A stretch of 64,000 bases of DNA, from contig JADFUC010001417.1 of the NCBI GenBank assembly GCA_019722365.1, positions 310,001 to 374,000 of the forward strand, in the 5' to 3' direction. The DNA is from Lithospermum erythrorhizon (Eukaryota > Streptophyta > Magnoliopsida > Boraginales > Boraginaceae). Position numbers and translations under genes: made by a program. This document shows, one piece after another, positions 25,501 to 37,816 of the stretch. Under the pieces are notes generated by a model. That model was given only the letters and a program-made list of their open reading frames with translations, was not told where the DNA came from and did no database searches. How positions within the stretch are numbered: position 1 is the first letter of the stretch; each line of letters begins with the position of its first letter.

Positions 25501-26944
25501 GAGCTAGAACAAGCATTCAATTCATCAAAATAAGCCATAGCTATCACAGATAAAACATGAACATAACCCTTCAGATACATCGAACACATTACACTATTTA
25601 CACCATCACGTCTCATGACATCCTATACTACTTTGTGTCGTGAGATAAAGAGTCGCCAGAGTTAGTTGCCCGAGAAGCTGGGTTGTCAAGTTCATATGAG
25701 TATATTGCTACCTCCATTCCAAAAAGATCTAGTTTGATTTCCAATGGTTAATTGGTAAACTTTTGATTTGGATCAAAATTATCATGTTAATAGTAACGTA
25801 GGTTGACAATTCCATATTTTGATATATTTTTCAGCAAATATCATACAACAATATTCGAGTTCAAATTTAAGAAGTCAACCATCAAAATTCAAAACTAGAG
25901 AATCTATTCTCTAATGGAGGGAACAGTAATCAGTGAATTTCAGTTCCTTCAACTCACCACTGCATGTACAAAAGCCAGATAATATTAAGAATCCTAAATC
26001 AAAATTCATTTACAACAACCAAATTCTTGATTAACAATTCTACATTGCCTGCAACGCACTCGATCAATCTCAATCACAGTTCATAACATCAAATGCACAA
26101 ACAATTACAGAACCAAAACTATTGAAAACGAAACAGGACAATAAATAACGAACCTCTGAGCAAACTTTTCAGCCCTTGCAGGAGCATCAGAAACCGAATC
26201 ATCATTCTCTGCCCTTTCACGGAAAGAAGGAACAAACAAATAAAGATAATGAAAAATCGAAACTTTGGCAAAATGAAATTTAACAAAATGAAAACAAACA
26301 GATAAAGATTTTAAAAATCGAAAACTTTAACAAAAAATAAATTAACCAAGATGGATAATAACAGATAAAGATAGTAAAAATCGAAACTTTAGCAAAAACG
26401 AAATTAACCAAGATATATGACAAAATATACTGCAGTGGTTTCGATTAGGTCACCATTGTAAGTGGGTGATAAAATTTTAACCAAGATGGAAACAAACAGA
26501 TAAAGATAATAAATAAATAAAAATTAAGCAAAACAATAGAAGCATAAAAATACCGAAAAATTGAATTAATGAATAATTGGAGCCATGTAGAAAGCAAAAG
26601 AAATTAAGATGAAACCAAACAAAAAAAGTAATGATAAAACCAAAACTTAAACAAAAAAGAAAACGACCAAGATGAAACAAAATGAAAAAAATGAAAATAT
26701 TAGCAAATAATAAAATGACCAAGATGGTAAAAATAAAAATAAAAAAAAGGAAATTGAGGCTTATAAAATATTACCGGAAAGAAGGGATGGAATTGATGAA
26801 TAATTGGAGCCAAGAGAGCTCAGTAGGAGTTGGTTTATTGGGATTATCAGATGGGAATCTGTATGGAATTGTGCATGCTCTGTAATTTGTATCAATTGGA
26901 GTCTTCAGCAATGGCAATGGGACTAATTCTCCAGAGCTCTCCAT
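22593..26944 (-). CDS. DUF89 damage-control phosphatase, At2g17340 type, 12 exons
   Basis: A metal-dependent phosphatase of the DUF89/ARMT1 family. The plant stand-alone subfamily II protein is known to act on 4'-phosphopantetheine and its damaged forms in coenzyme A metabolism. Exons on the minus strand: 26,944-26,775; 26,219-26,154; 25,387-25,324; 25,198-25,130; 25,003-24,863; 24,588-24,460; 24,383-24,297; 23,723-23,649; 23,569-23,498; 23,409-23,332; 22,839-22,777; 22,673-22,593. Joined they give one open frame of 364 residues, close to the family length. Motifs: FIDNSGAD (metal site, residues 217-224), [44 protein letters not shown]. Introns 1 and 9 end in copies of the previous exon instead of AG. 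Taking the nearby AG at 26,214 would drop two residues (ER) that the family keeps. Confidence 0.93.
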
Positions 26945-26970
26945 TGCTCTACCCCCACTCAGTTGTAAAC

Positions 26971-27976
26971 GGCCTAGTTTTGACAGTACGAAAACTCCAA
27001 TCTTATGGGACGCACCTCGGAACTCGTACCGATGTCCATTTCGATGGCCAGATTCGAAATAGAATCGTATGATTACGGTTCAAACTTTATTTCGAATCGA
27101 ATCGGGTATATCCCGGACCGGAACACTAACTCTTTTCATTTTTTAAGTTAAATATTATTATTTCTTTATATCACAATAAAGTTGATTTAGTCGTTTCGAA
27201 TTAGGTTTAGTCGTTGGATCGGTTTCCACTTTCAGTTTGAGGCGTTTTGAGTCGGTTCGAGATGATTTACGTCGTTTTAGTCAATTCAGTATCCCGAGTC
27301 GCCCGGGTATTGATTTCGGTTTGATCAGTCGAGTTATGAAATTTTCATATATCAGTCGATTAGGATCAATTCGGACCCGAATCCTTGCCGATCCGAGTTC
27401 GAATTCGAATCGATCTAGATTGGTCAAAGATATAACTTGGCTTAGGAGGCGACTCGGCTCGATAAACTCTTTTCAAAACCAAGACACAAACATTAATTTT
27501 ATATTCGATCGATTTTGACACATAAAATCTATTCGACTCGAAAATTATTATACATTATTATTAATTATAAATTGAGAAATTATCTATAATTATTGTTGAA
27601 GTAGTGAATTGTATTTGGAAAGTTACTTTTAGTATGGGCAAGTTGTTTCGGTTATAAAGTTAACGATATTGGATTTGAGCAGTTAAATATTTTGTTGATA
27701 TCGACATGCATTATTACTATTGAATTCAGCCTCTGAGAATGTAATATGAACATTTGGAAGAATATTATTTAAGTTAGATTCGGATTGAATTGATCTTTTG
27801 CTTTTTTTATATTGTTCGGATCGAGTTTGGAGTCGATTTTATTTTCGGATCGAATTCGAATCCTATTCGATGGGTTCAAAATATTTCGAGTCAAATCGAG
27901 TACATTACTCGAAAATTTTCGTCGGATCGAATATAAATCTGTTCGATCCCGTTTGACTAGTTCAAAGGCCTAGTTT
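26971..27976. mobile_element. 1 kb insertion in the DUF89 5' leader
   Basis: GGCCTAGTTT occurs at 26,971-26,980 and again at 27,967-27,976, a perfect 10-base direct repeat around about 986 bases. This looks like a target-site duplication. The insert is unusually rich in TCGAAT and GATTCGAA words and ends GTTTGACTAGTTCAAA. No clear terminal inverted repeat, poly(A) or coding region is seen, so the class is open. It lies 27 bases upstream of the DUF89 start codon, so the promoter has been pushed away or replaced. Confidence 0.5.
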
Positions 27977-28423
27977 AAACCAAAATGGACCTTTTTGTTT
28001 TTAAATCGGTCATTGTCATTTAAAGTACTCCCATGATCACTAGGCTAAGTGGAGTCGCTAAATCAATGTGTTTGGTGTTCTTTCAATATTGGTTATTCAG
28101 ATAATTTGAACCTATTTAAGCATAAAACTTTAAAATGTGCGATGTATTGCTCCAGTATAAAGCGAAGTGCCTCCAGTAACGTGAGCTTTTTGGCGTTAAA
28201 TGCCGCGTAAAATGCTTGTTCTTGTGACTTTTGAGAGTTGTACATTCACGGGTTAATGGGCGAGCGGCTGCATGCAAAATGCTGCAAATCGCTATTTCGC
28301 CCAAGACAAGAATTTCATGACATTTTCGTTATTTTGAACCACATATTTTATTGGCTTGGTGGCGATAAGCCATGTCTTATGATTTTGAGTAATACATGTG
28401 GCACTTGTCTTATTTTTAGTGTG

Positions 28424-29522
28424 CAGGCGCCCCACTGAAACATCCTCGGGGCAGGCATACATCTTTTTTTTTGAGTAATAAACGCCCGGCTCCCAGTCTG
28501 GCACAATTTTCGTTAGTGAAATAGTATATTCTGCTTAAAATACACACATTGGAGTCACGATAAAATGACTATTTTGTCCACAACACTAAAGTATAATTAT
28601 TATTGAGAAATAGTATTTTGCGCCTAAAAGCATTTGAGTGTAGTAGTTAGGAAGTTTCATTAAAGGCAAAATTGTCGTTTCGATAAAATATCAATTATTT
28701 CTTCCTTATAGCCTTCGCCCCACCCAGTCCCCACTACCAGCCTACTTACTCTTATACATCATCGCAGGAATTTGGTCTTGAACACTTTTGTTAGGATCGC
28801 TGCAATTCTGAGGTGAATTCCCGATCCAATCTTTATCGTAATTCTTCATCAGCTTAGAAGAGGAGCAGTCCCCAATGAATGCGGTAACGAGGCTAGATTA
28901 AACCGCTTAGAGAGCATTGTAAAATAACTTCGTTATAAATGATCAGGAATAATTGGTAATTTTGGGACAACATTTTTGAATCACCGTAAGCGATTATAGC
29001 GGGTTCACGGAGTTGGATCGAATTGGACGGCGGAATTGACAAATATACTAGTTGTCATATAGTATGGAGCTGGTGGTTGATTTGCATATAATAGAACATC
29101 CAATGGAAAGACATGTTTGTTTAGAGCTGACTGCGATGGTTTGATGGGTGGGGTGGAGGCAATAATGGGTAGAAGGTGGGGTAGAAGAATAATTTGTAGG
29201 GGTGGGGGTGGGGTAGGGGTGGGGGGGTGGGGTGTGTTAAGGAAGGAAGGGTTTTGGATATTTTAGTGAAATGACAATTTTGCCCTTAATGAAACTAAAC
29301 TAATACGCTTGCAAATAGGGAGAGCTAATAATTCATACTTTGAGTGTTAAGGGACAAGTAATAGTCGTTTTGCGTGACTCGATGTGTATTTTAAAGGGTA
29401 ATATAATCGTTTATTTAATGAAAATTAGGTGTATGGAATTCGGGGGTCTTTAGGCCTTCAAAAAGTGAAGCGCAGGAGGAAGTTTAGGGGTGCGAGACAA
29501 AATGTCTGAGGGGCCAGCATGA
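28424..29522. mobile_element. Long inverted-repeat DNA element 1 (MULE-like)
   Basis: The left arm (about 28,424-28,700: GCAGGCGCCCC, then GTGAAATAGTATATT, AAAATGACTATTTTGTCC, GAAGTTTCATTAAAGGC) returns in reverse complement on the right (about 29,260-29,522). Arms are roughly 260 bases. Next to them are a C-rich inner tract on the left and a G-rich one (GGGGTGGGGGTGGGG) on the right. No transposase frame is present, so it would be non-autonomous. Long arms suggest the Mutator-like group; the target-site duplication was not found. Confidence 0.55.
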
Positions 29523-29621
29523 AGCCTTTAAAAAGCCATGAAATGCATTAGGCTGTCAGTATGCATTTATCTTATGATTTTAGTATCATCTTGACCCACT
29601 TGTCTTATTTTTTAATTAATG

Positions 29622-31012
29622 CAGGCGCTGAACTCCTACAGGTAGGCCACATACTTTTTTGATGTTTAGGCACCCCACCCCAGCTACATCTGGCTGGTAC
29701 TGGGTAGTGAAATAGTATATTATCCTTAAAATACACGTTGAGTCATAGTAAAATGACTATTTATCCACAACTTTACTAAGTATACGTTAACGACTATTTG
29801 CCACTTCCACCCATTCTGAGTGTAGTAGTTAGGAAGTTTCGTTAAGGGCAAAATTATCGTTTAGCACAAAAGGTGTATAGTATTGCTCACGCGCCACCAC
29901 ACCTCGGCCCCTTTACCACTGCCCCTACTGTCGCGGCCCAGTAATTAGTTGAAAAGCGTCCGGGTTCGAGATTAGTTAGCTTAGGTCGGTTGGATGAGTA
30001 ACTTATTTACCACGCGGCGCTTATAGCTCTTATGCCGCGCCGTCGACGCCGCCAGCCATCGCTGAAACCGCCCCGCCCCTGCGTCGTCTTCCCCTTTCCG
30101 TCATAATCTCGAAAATTTTGAGAGAATCGCTGAATATTGAAAGAAGCAAACTTGATTTAGACCTCACTCTTGATTTACCTTTCATCGCATCATTTGACTC
30201 ACAGAGTCGCCATGTAAATGTGCACATTTTTTATGGAAATGACTTGCGAGAATATTCAAAGGATTCATTTAAATTATTATCTTATCAAAGTTGCTCGTCC
30301 TTTGTGAGTTTAGAAGCTTTCAAATGTCAGACATCAGGTACAACATCGAGCAGAAAATTGAGCTAAAATTCTGGCACCTGCAGCTTTTACTTTTGATTTT
30401 GCTTAAATTCAATTAATTTAATGTAATTTAATTAGGTATGATTTTAATTTAATTAAGATTTGATTTCTCTTTTTTTGCAAAATGGTTGATTGGGGAAATA
30501 ATTGATGGTGGAAGAAGCGTTTTTATTGGGGAAGAAGGTTGGGATGGTGAATTGGGGCTGCGTGAGAGAATAAGAGCCGTGGTTGGTAGTGGCGGCGAAG
30601 TGATGGAGTTATGGTGATGGTGAAGGTGAAGAATGCGGTGGAGGGGGGTAGGGGCCAGGGGTGGGGGTGGAGACTGGTTACTATGTTTTATTTTATTTTA
30701 TTTTAATCGATATTTAAGTTTTGAAAAGAGCACATAATTGATATGCATGGAAATGATAATTTTGCGCTTGTAAGAGAAAGCTTTCAGCTACTAGAAACAC
30801 AGATATAGGGAGGAAATGAAATAGTCATTTCACACCTTATCTTTTAGTGTTAGGGACAAAATAGTCATTGTATTTTAAAGGGTAATATAATTCGTTTCAC
30901 TAATGAAAATTAGGTGTATGGAAATTCGAGTGCTGAATCTTTAAAAGTATAGAGTGCTTGGGAGGAAGTTCGGTGTCTTGAGAGCTTACTAAAAACAAAT
31001 GCAGGGGGGCCA
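29622..31012. mobile_element. Long inverted-repeat DNA element 2 (MULE-like)
   Basis: A second member of the same family, directly after the first and in the same layout: left arm about 29,622-29,875 (GCAGGCGCTGAAC ... GTAGTTAGGAAGTTTCGTTA), right arm about 30,755-31,012 in reverse complement. The two left ends also share a CTTATGATTTT and ACTTGTCTTATTTTT stretch further out (28,377 and 29,572). The middle has a short unrecognised plus frame (30,118-30,366) and G-rich runs near 30,640. No transposase. Confidence 0.55.
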
Positions 31013-31368
31013 CCAGAGACACCAAACCCAATAGTCTGGGCTTTCATTGCTTGGCCCAAAATTAATAACTGATGAATAAAATAAAATTAATATAGCTGAA
31101 AATAGAAATATATAAATATAAAGCATGACGATAAAAGTTCTGAGTGCAATATGATCTCCCTTTAATTAAATTTTAAAGCCCAAGCGAATGGAGAACTAGC
31201 TCCCACAAGAATCAACTGACATGCATCGTAGCAATTGAGGAATTATGTATAATTCTTTCTACTTGAGAGTGAGCGAGATCTCTTTGAAGAGGCTGGGGCC
31301 CGTACCAGGCCGTGACCAAGTCACGGCTGGCATCTAAAGTATTGGGTCTACATCGTCACTTTTGGCCC
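31013..31368. other. Intergenic spacer before copia LTR
   Basis: Nothing coding seen. It contains a short imperfect palindrome around 31,305-31,330 (CGTGACC/GTCACG). Confidence 0.35.
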
Positions 31369-31555
31369 GGTATGAATAGTTATCACAATTAGTGGATGTG
31401 TCCGACATTTATATATTAGGGAAAGGATTCTTTGTCGGTCCTTTATCGGCTTGTGAAGCGCATAAATAGGCGCGCATGTATTATGTATATATAGAATAAA
31501 ATGCTTTCTTCATATACCAAATTCTGCCTACTTTCTTTATAGTTATTTATATATG
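31369..31555 (+). repeat. 5' LTR of decayed copia element
   Basis: TATGAATAGTTATC, GGGAAAGGATTCTTT, GCGCATAAATAGGC and CTACTTTCTTTATAGTTAT recur in the same order at 37,635-37,816. CATAAATAG is a plus-strand TATA box. The length is near 190 bases, with edges uncertain by some tens of bases. Confidence 0.65.
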
Positions 31556-34500
31556 TACATTATCTCAAGCGCGTCCTTTATTTCTCAAATGCAGTGCGAC
31601 CATTAAATTCCTGGTACGTAAATATGCAATAATACGTTCCCATGTTTTAACCTGCAAATCCTCTTAGCTTCTTCAACGATGTTTTCATCCTAAATCTAAC
31701 ACGTAAATTTATGTCTTTAACCTATATATATATTTATATATACAAACACATTTATTCAAGAAGAGAGATGGCAGTCATCATAATTTCATGGACGTCTTTT
31801 TGGGACATAGAGAATATGTTAAGACAATGAAATAAATCAGACAGAAAAACTTTTTTAGTTCAAAGGTTTGGTCAAGTCAACGGAGATTTCCTCTGTGCCT
31901 ATGTTTTCGTCAAAGCTGTGTTGAAAGTCAAACTCACCCCAGATTATGGTACACGTATTTTATTTACTAAGTAGGATCCTATTTCATTTGTTATCCTAAC
32001 TAAGTTAAACAAAATGATGATTGAAAAAAATAAGAGTTTAACTTTTATTAGTATTTGAACCTTAAATTATGATAATCTTGATAATATTGTTTTGGATGGA
32101 TTATCTTTAATATTGTCCTTTTAAATAATAAATTATTTTATCTTGTTTTTAATTAATAATTTATTAATAAATATGATAATAATATCTTAGGCGGTTGACC
32201 GTTTATTTTACGAATACATGTTGTTTATCGTCGGGATTAAATTTATTCCTTGATGGGTTGGTAGGACATGATTCTAGTCATGTTATCTACCGGCCAGATT
32301 CGTTAAATTAATTGGTGGTGGACACATTTATAGTCCATTTTTATCCTTTAGTCGGGATTCGTTGAATGTGTATCGGTTCATTAATCACATAGCCAAGTCG
32401 TATATTTGAGTCGAGAAGGCCCAGTTGAAAATCTTTGTGGATAATATTGATAAATGATCACAAGTTGGATTATGAAAAGGGGTGGTGTGACATCAGTGAA
32501 TGCCACTTTATATCGTTAAATCCGACTATGTTTTGACTAATAGAGTTTACTATGAGTGAAGTCGGGGGGTGGGGCCACGTTGTAGGATACCACTTTTTGA
32601 TCTTGTAGGCTACGATTTCGCGTGAGGTTCAGCAAGCGGTTGGGGTGGTGCCGCGTCCGTGGATACCCACTTTAGATGCTACAGCGGAATATTATTTAAA
32701 CCGGGTTCATGGCCTTGATTGAGGGTAGTGCCCGGTAGTGGATTCCCGCTTTAGGTCGTCTGTTTTTCCTTTGTCAGAAAACCCTGAGATGAAGATGGTG
32801 ACGCCTTGCGGTTTAAGGCCGCAATCTGAGAATTATAGATCGCCGAGGGTCTCGAGAGAGGTCGGGAAGAGTTGACATATGCCAAATATTTAATAATCAT
32901 CGGTATGGGTAAGTTCGGAGAAGATCGAGGCTTAGAATTGACAACCATCTAAATTAAGGGTTTTTTTTAATATTTGAAGAATTTCTATCATTGCCCTCAT
33001 TATTTGAAAATAATATGAAATCGTATGAGTTCGTTTATGAGACTGAAGACTCATATAGTGAAATAATACGGCAGTTACATAAATTGAGTTTATGAATTTG
33101 ATTACTCTGCAGTTTCCTCAAGATAATACATATGAAATCAAATCCCACCAATCGAGGTAGTGTAAAATTAGTGAATGCTCGGAAGAGTTGGCATACTTGG
33201 TACTAAATGAACAAATTTATATAGCCAGATGTATTATATGCCTACGTGAATGATGAATTGAATCCGTACATGCATATGCTATCTTGGAGCATGGAAAATT
33301 TACTTCGCTCAAATATTTTGTTACATGTTGCATAAAGTTGCTAGTGTTGAAGTGGTAGTATTTTCATACCCGGCCAGTTTAACTTAGTAACGATAAAGGA
33401 TAATCATTCGTACTGAATGGTGCTTTTATTAACGTATATAAATTGATTGTAGTCTATATATCGAGGAAAGAGAGTTAATATTTGTCAAAAGTGGAAATGC
33501 AAGTCAATTGATGATTCCGGAATAACTAAAATATTGTTACGAGTAACACGTATATGTATTATTAAAATACGGTTTACCGACAAAGTTTGATTATTTGGCA
33601 TGACTTTGTTAGATCGTCGGATGAATTATGATGGGAAAATAATGATTGAAATTTGATTATAGACCGTTAAAGAGTCAACAAATTATTAAGTTTAAAACTT
33701 TATGTGAGATACATGTTATAAACTACCGATGAAGCAGGTTGAGGCATGTTGAATTAAATACCGTCAATTGATCATTGAAATATTATTACGTGAGTGTCGG
33801 CTTGTTCGCATCAGCCAAAGTGTATAGAACTCCTCGATATAATTGGTTTGGTCGGCCAAATATTTCCCTCAATTATCGTGTATCGTATATACGAAGTATC
33901 CACCAAATGTTGATTTTGAATATTTATTATACCCAAAAGATTTATATAGAATCATATACTATTATACTAGGAAGGTATGTAATTAAAGTAATGGAAACAT
34001 ACATAAATTGAAGTAAGTTTTCATTGTGATGTAATCTTTTCAACATTGAGGGAAAAATATACAAGCTGAAAATAGAATATCTTGAAATGAAATATCCTAC
34101 TTCTCGATCCTCACCGAATGAATAAATATGAACTTCGAAGTTAGAGAGAAGTTCAAAGAATAATATGAGCAGTTCAAGGGATAATATGAGCGAGTTAAGC
34201 TACCAAACAAATATCGACCTCAGATAGTATTGAAATTATATACGATTGTAAACACTCAAAATAGAGTGAAGGTTCTGAAGAACCATTGTAGGTCAAATAG
34301 TTCCACCGTCAATTCTAAAAAAGAAGAATATTTAAAGATAGTACATAAGATGATTGCTTACAGAAGAAATAGATGAATAATATATCTCTCTTGAATATGT
34401 TAAAGATATAATAAATATGCGGAACACATCGCATCTTGAAATTCATGAATCTGATGAATACCGATTATCACATGAATATGGTGAACTACATGGAAAAGAT

Positions 34501-35791
34501 TGTGTCGACAATGAATGTGAACATAATGAAGCTACATATGATGGGCATAATATGGGGATCCTTAAGTCTATCACCAGCAGGTTCAGTAGAAATATATGTT
34601 TATGAATGGCGAAAGAAAAAGAAGCCTTGTCAGAGTAAGAAACTTCGCTCGTGGTGTAAGTGAGAAATTTAGATTTGAAGTCTAATAAGACTATACTAGT
34701 GCGAGATAATATTGATATGCGTATGATAATATTTATATGATTTGTCTTATACCCAAAAACATTAAATGAGTTATAGGTGATCATCGCTTTTTGATAGAAG
34801 GTATCAAAAATGTTTGTATGACAAAATATAAACATACGATATGTACTTGATTTATGATATAACATGCTAAAATAGTATACATGACATGTATAAAGATTTA
34901 TGATGCTAGAAGCGTATATAAGGATTTAAAATCTTGAGGCGCAAATTTATATTCAGGGAGCTTCGCTTCGCTTGAGTTAGTATGAGAAATGACTGAATAT
35001 ATTTAAAAAGTAATCAGATGGATTACAAGTTTAATTTGCATTATTAAATATTCATTTGCATTTATATATTGCATGAATATATACAAGTCTATCGATAGAG
35101 TGTCATACATGTTTAAGTTTGACTATCATTATGTCTTGTCTTGATTATATGATTTATTTATTTCTTATTATGTGAAATAAAATATTTGAATTATCGATTA
35201 TGTTGGTTTGATGTGTATATTAATGATTGAGTTATTTATCGATGACTGAATAGTCATGATGCTATTGAAGATCAATTATAACTTATAGACTCTAGAAGAG
35301 TTACGAATGATTAAAATTATCATGAATATGTTAGTCTGAAAACTCTGCGGAGTTCTCGATTGCTAGACAATAAGTCTCTGAAATGAATTTGGAAAGAAAT
35401 ACCTTGTGATGGGCATGGCTCCTTATGCGAGAGTCACTTGAACTTTGAATATATATGAAATATGATAAAATGTTTCGTCTCAGCCAAATGAGATTCATAG
35501 GACATAACTAGTATACCGTTTGAAAAAGATATGAAGTTGGTCTGAAATGCAAATTCTAATGTATTAACTTTACAAGCCCAATACATGATTACGTAATCGT
35601 CTGATATTGACAAATACTTGTAGCGTTATTTGGATTTCTACTTGAATAATCTAAGCGTGATGAGGAGATATGATATAGAATGATGATAAATTGATCGATA
35701 TCCGTTGTACTCTTTTCCCGCCGCTAAGTTTTTATCCGCGGGGTTTTTCCTAGTGACTATTTAACAAAGATGGTTATACGAATGATCTTCT
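31556..35791 (+). mobile_element. Internal region of decayed copia element
   Basis: Long AT-rich sequence between the LTRs with only short frames; gag and integrase cannot be placed with confidence. At 32,479-32,760 four degenerate copies of a roughly 80-base unit (GGGGTGGTGCCG ... GTGGATACCCACTTTAGAT) follow one another. At 35,705-35,760 GTTGTACTCTTTTCCC and GGGGTTTTTCC resemble the post-RNase H tail seen again at 37,448. This suggests two nested or tandem copia remnants. Confidence 0.45.
32479..32760. repeat. Degenerate tandem repeat, four units of about 80 bases
   Basis: Unit starts at about 32,479, 32,564, 32,642 and 32,721. Each has a GGGTGGTG-like start and a GGATACCCACTTTAGAT-like end with indels. 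The position fits the untranslated leader of the copia element. Confidence 0.5.
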
Positions 35792-36423
35792 TGTTGAATT
35801 GAAGGCATTTTCAAGTGAAGAGATGCGAGGATCAGAGACCCGCCCGAGGGCAGGAGTGCCGATAGAAGTCGATGCGACCACGAGGGTCAGGTAGGTCTCG
35901 ATGCAAGTTGAAGGCCGATGCGTGTATAGCTGATAAATGACCCATTCGAGGCCATCGAGACACATCATGAGACGGGGTCTGATGAGGTCTCGATGAAAGG
36001 CGGTTCGGCGGCATAAAGGAATATTAGGTCTAATTTCTTTGTATCCAAAAATATTTCCAATTTCTCTCTAAATTCTTTTTATTTCCCAAATTCAATAGAG
36101 TTGTTCTATGATTTGTATAAATACATATGTATTTTAAGCTAAATCTAGAGTGTAGATTTGTCGTTGAAATCTTAAATTTATAAAGTATTGCTGATTGGAG
36201 AAGCTTAGTTTGATAGGACTTTGTAGCAATCATTGAGTTCTTTACAGTTGATTTGCGGCGGAAAATGACAGGGGCGTACCTTGAGGGGAACTTGTATAAA
36301 GATCTTGTGTTATTTACTTCGGTATTTACCATTTATTATACATTCGGATTACATGGAATATTAGACTTCAAGGAGTTTGGGTGTTGATATATCGTTTAGT
36401 TATAGTTTGGGTATCCCCAACTA
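35792..36423 (+). repeat. TNT1-family LTR inside another copia element
   Basis: Starts TGTTGAATTGAAGGCATTTTC and matches the LTRs at 49,322 and 54,032 along its whole length: CTCGATG block at 35,825-36,000, TATAAATA at about 36,116, GGAGAAGCTTAGTTTGATAG at 36,196, and TGTTGATATATC near the end. What follows is a reverse transcriptase of another element. It is either a solo LTR or a 5' LTR with nearly all of its interior lost; CTATGGTGTA just after it could be a worn primer site. Confidence 0.75.
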
Positions 36424-36479
36424 TGGTGTATTTACATGTAAAGATCGGGAGAAAAGTTTATGAAAATGACCGTTTATGT

Positions 36480-37430
36480 TTATGACTTAAATATTATTGG
36501 AACTCAGAAGAGCTTTGAAATTGTAAACTTCTTAAAGATAGATTTGAATGAAAGATCACAGACAAACAAAATTTTATTCTTGGGTGCAAATAGATAAAGC
36601 AGGTAGAGAATTATTTGTATATTCGAAACATCAGAAAGTCTTAAAACGATTTTTTTATGGATAAGTCGCATCCATTGGCTTAGATGGTTATGAGATCAGA
36701 TGTGAACAAAGACGTTCGGGCCTAAAGAAAATAATGAGAACTACTTGGTCTGAAGTACCTTGTTAAGTGCTATTGGGCCCAATGTATCTTCTTTAATTCA
36801 CTCACAAAGAGACCGGAACACCTCTGTTTGTTAATCTATTAGCAATATATGATTCTGCTTGACTCGTAGGCATTGGAATGAGTTAAACAAATTATTAAGT
36901 CTGATGGATATGGAATTGTTCCTATTGAAATACACTTAATTGGAGCTAATCGGATATCTTGTCTGGGATATCTAATGAATCTAATGGAAGATCGCGGGCC
37001 CCGGATATTTATTATTTTAGTGGTGGAGCGACTATTTCGCTAGCGTCCCCGTAAACAAACTATTTGAGCTACGTCGTGAGCCATCTTTGAAATATTGGCA
37101 ATCTGTGGCCAGTAGTGAATGCGTTTGGCTAGAGCGTGATCGTCGTATCCAATACATGTGGATTATTATGCGAAAAGTTGGTCCGGCGGCCGTGTGAAGA
37201 TAATTACAGGTATTACGCAATTAAAAGGAAGGACGTATTAAAGGAGATAGAGCGAAGCATATTTCACCGAAAATTCTTAACCGCCCATGATGCTTGAAAG
37301 AATGGTGAAATCGATGTCGACAATTCGATCTTTGTGATGTCAGCGAGATATATTCGCTGTCGCTCCTCACGCCAAACATTCGAAAAGTTATCCAAAAAGC
37401 GTGGAATTTCGTCGGTAGGGATGTCGGTGA
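36480..37430 (+). pseudogene. Copia reverse transcriptase end and RNase H
   Basis: Shifted frames give VVNFLKIDFE-like, VLKRF, DKSHPL, SAIG, TRRHWN, then SREC-VWL and GDRAKHISPK, and finally the LADIFTKSLP-like tail (about 37,340-37,390). This is the ordered C-terminal half of a copia polyprotein with stops and frameshifts throughout. GTTGTACTCTTTTTCC at 37,451 and GGTTTTTAATGAGGC at 37,505 form the common post-coding tail of this kind of element. Confidence 0.75.
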
Positions 37431-37634
37431 TGTGGTCATGAGAGTTAATATCGTTGTACTCTTTTTCCTTAAATCGAGGTTTTGTCGAGTGGGTTTTCAG
37501 GATAAGGTTTTTAATGAGGCGATATTATGGCGTATGTTGAGAATAATGCTGTGCTTTTCATATTAGGTTTTTATGTATGGTTTTCAGTAAAGGTTTAATG
37601 AGGCATGTTCTTATGATTCAGAGCTTGTCCAAAG

Positions 37635-37816
37635 TGTTATGAATAGTTATCTAATTAGTGAATGTCAGCTTGCATTTAGATTATAGGGGAAAGGGATTCT
37701 TTATCGATTACATTGCTTTGTGGGCGCATAAATAGGCAGCGCATGTATTATATATATATATGAATCATCTATAACCGCCTACCGTTACCTACTTTCTTTA
37801 TAGTTATATTTATAAA
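37635..37816 (+). repeat. 3' LTR of decayed copia element
   Basis: Begins TGTTATGAATAGTTATC and matches 31,369-31,555, with GCGCATAAATAGGC and CTACTTTCTTTATAG shared. Divergence from its partner is high, so the insertion is old or the sequence is noisy. No target-site duplication was identified. Confidence 0.65.

Noticed and set aside
26213..26219. Using TGAAAG as a normal acceptor for DUF89 exon 2
   Set aside because: It keeps the frame but removes two residues that the family has; the 11-base exon copy just upstream makes the longer exon more likely. Kept as an alternative in the gene entry.
34417..34865. Overlapping ORFs on both strands (34,417-34,865)
   Set aside because: They are AT-rich and lie inside a decayed copia element. 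No gag, integrase or other motif is recognisable, so no gene is claimed.
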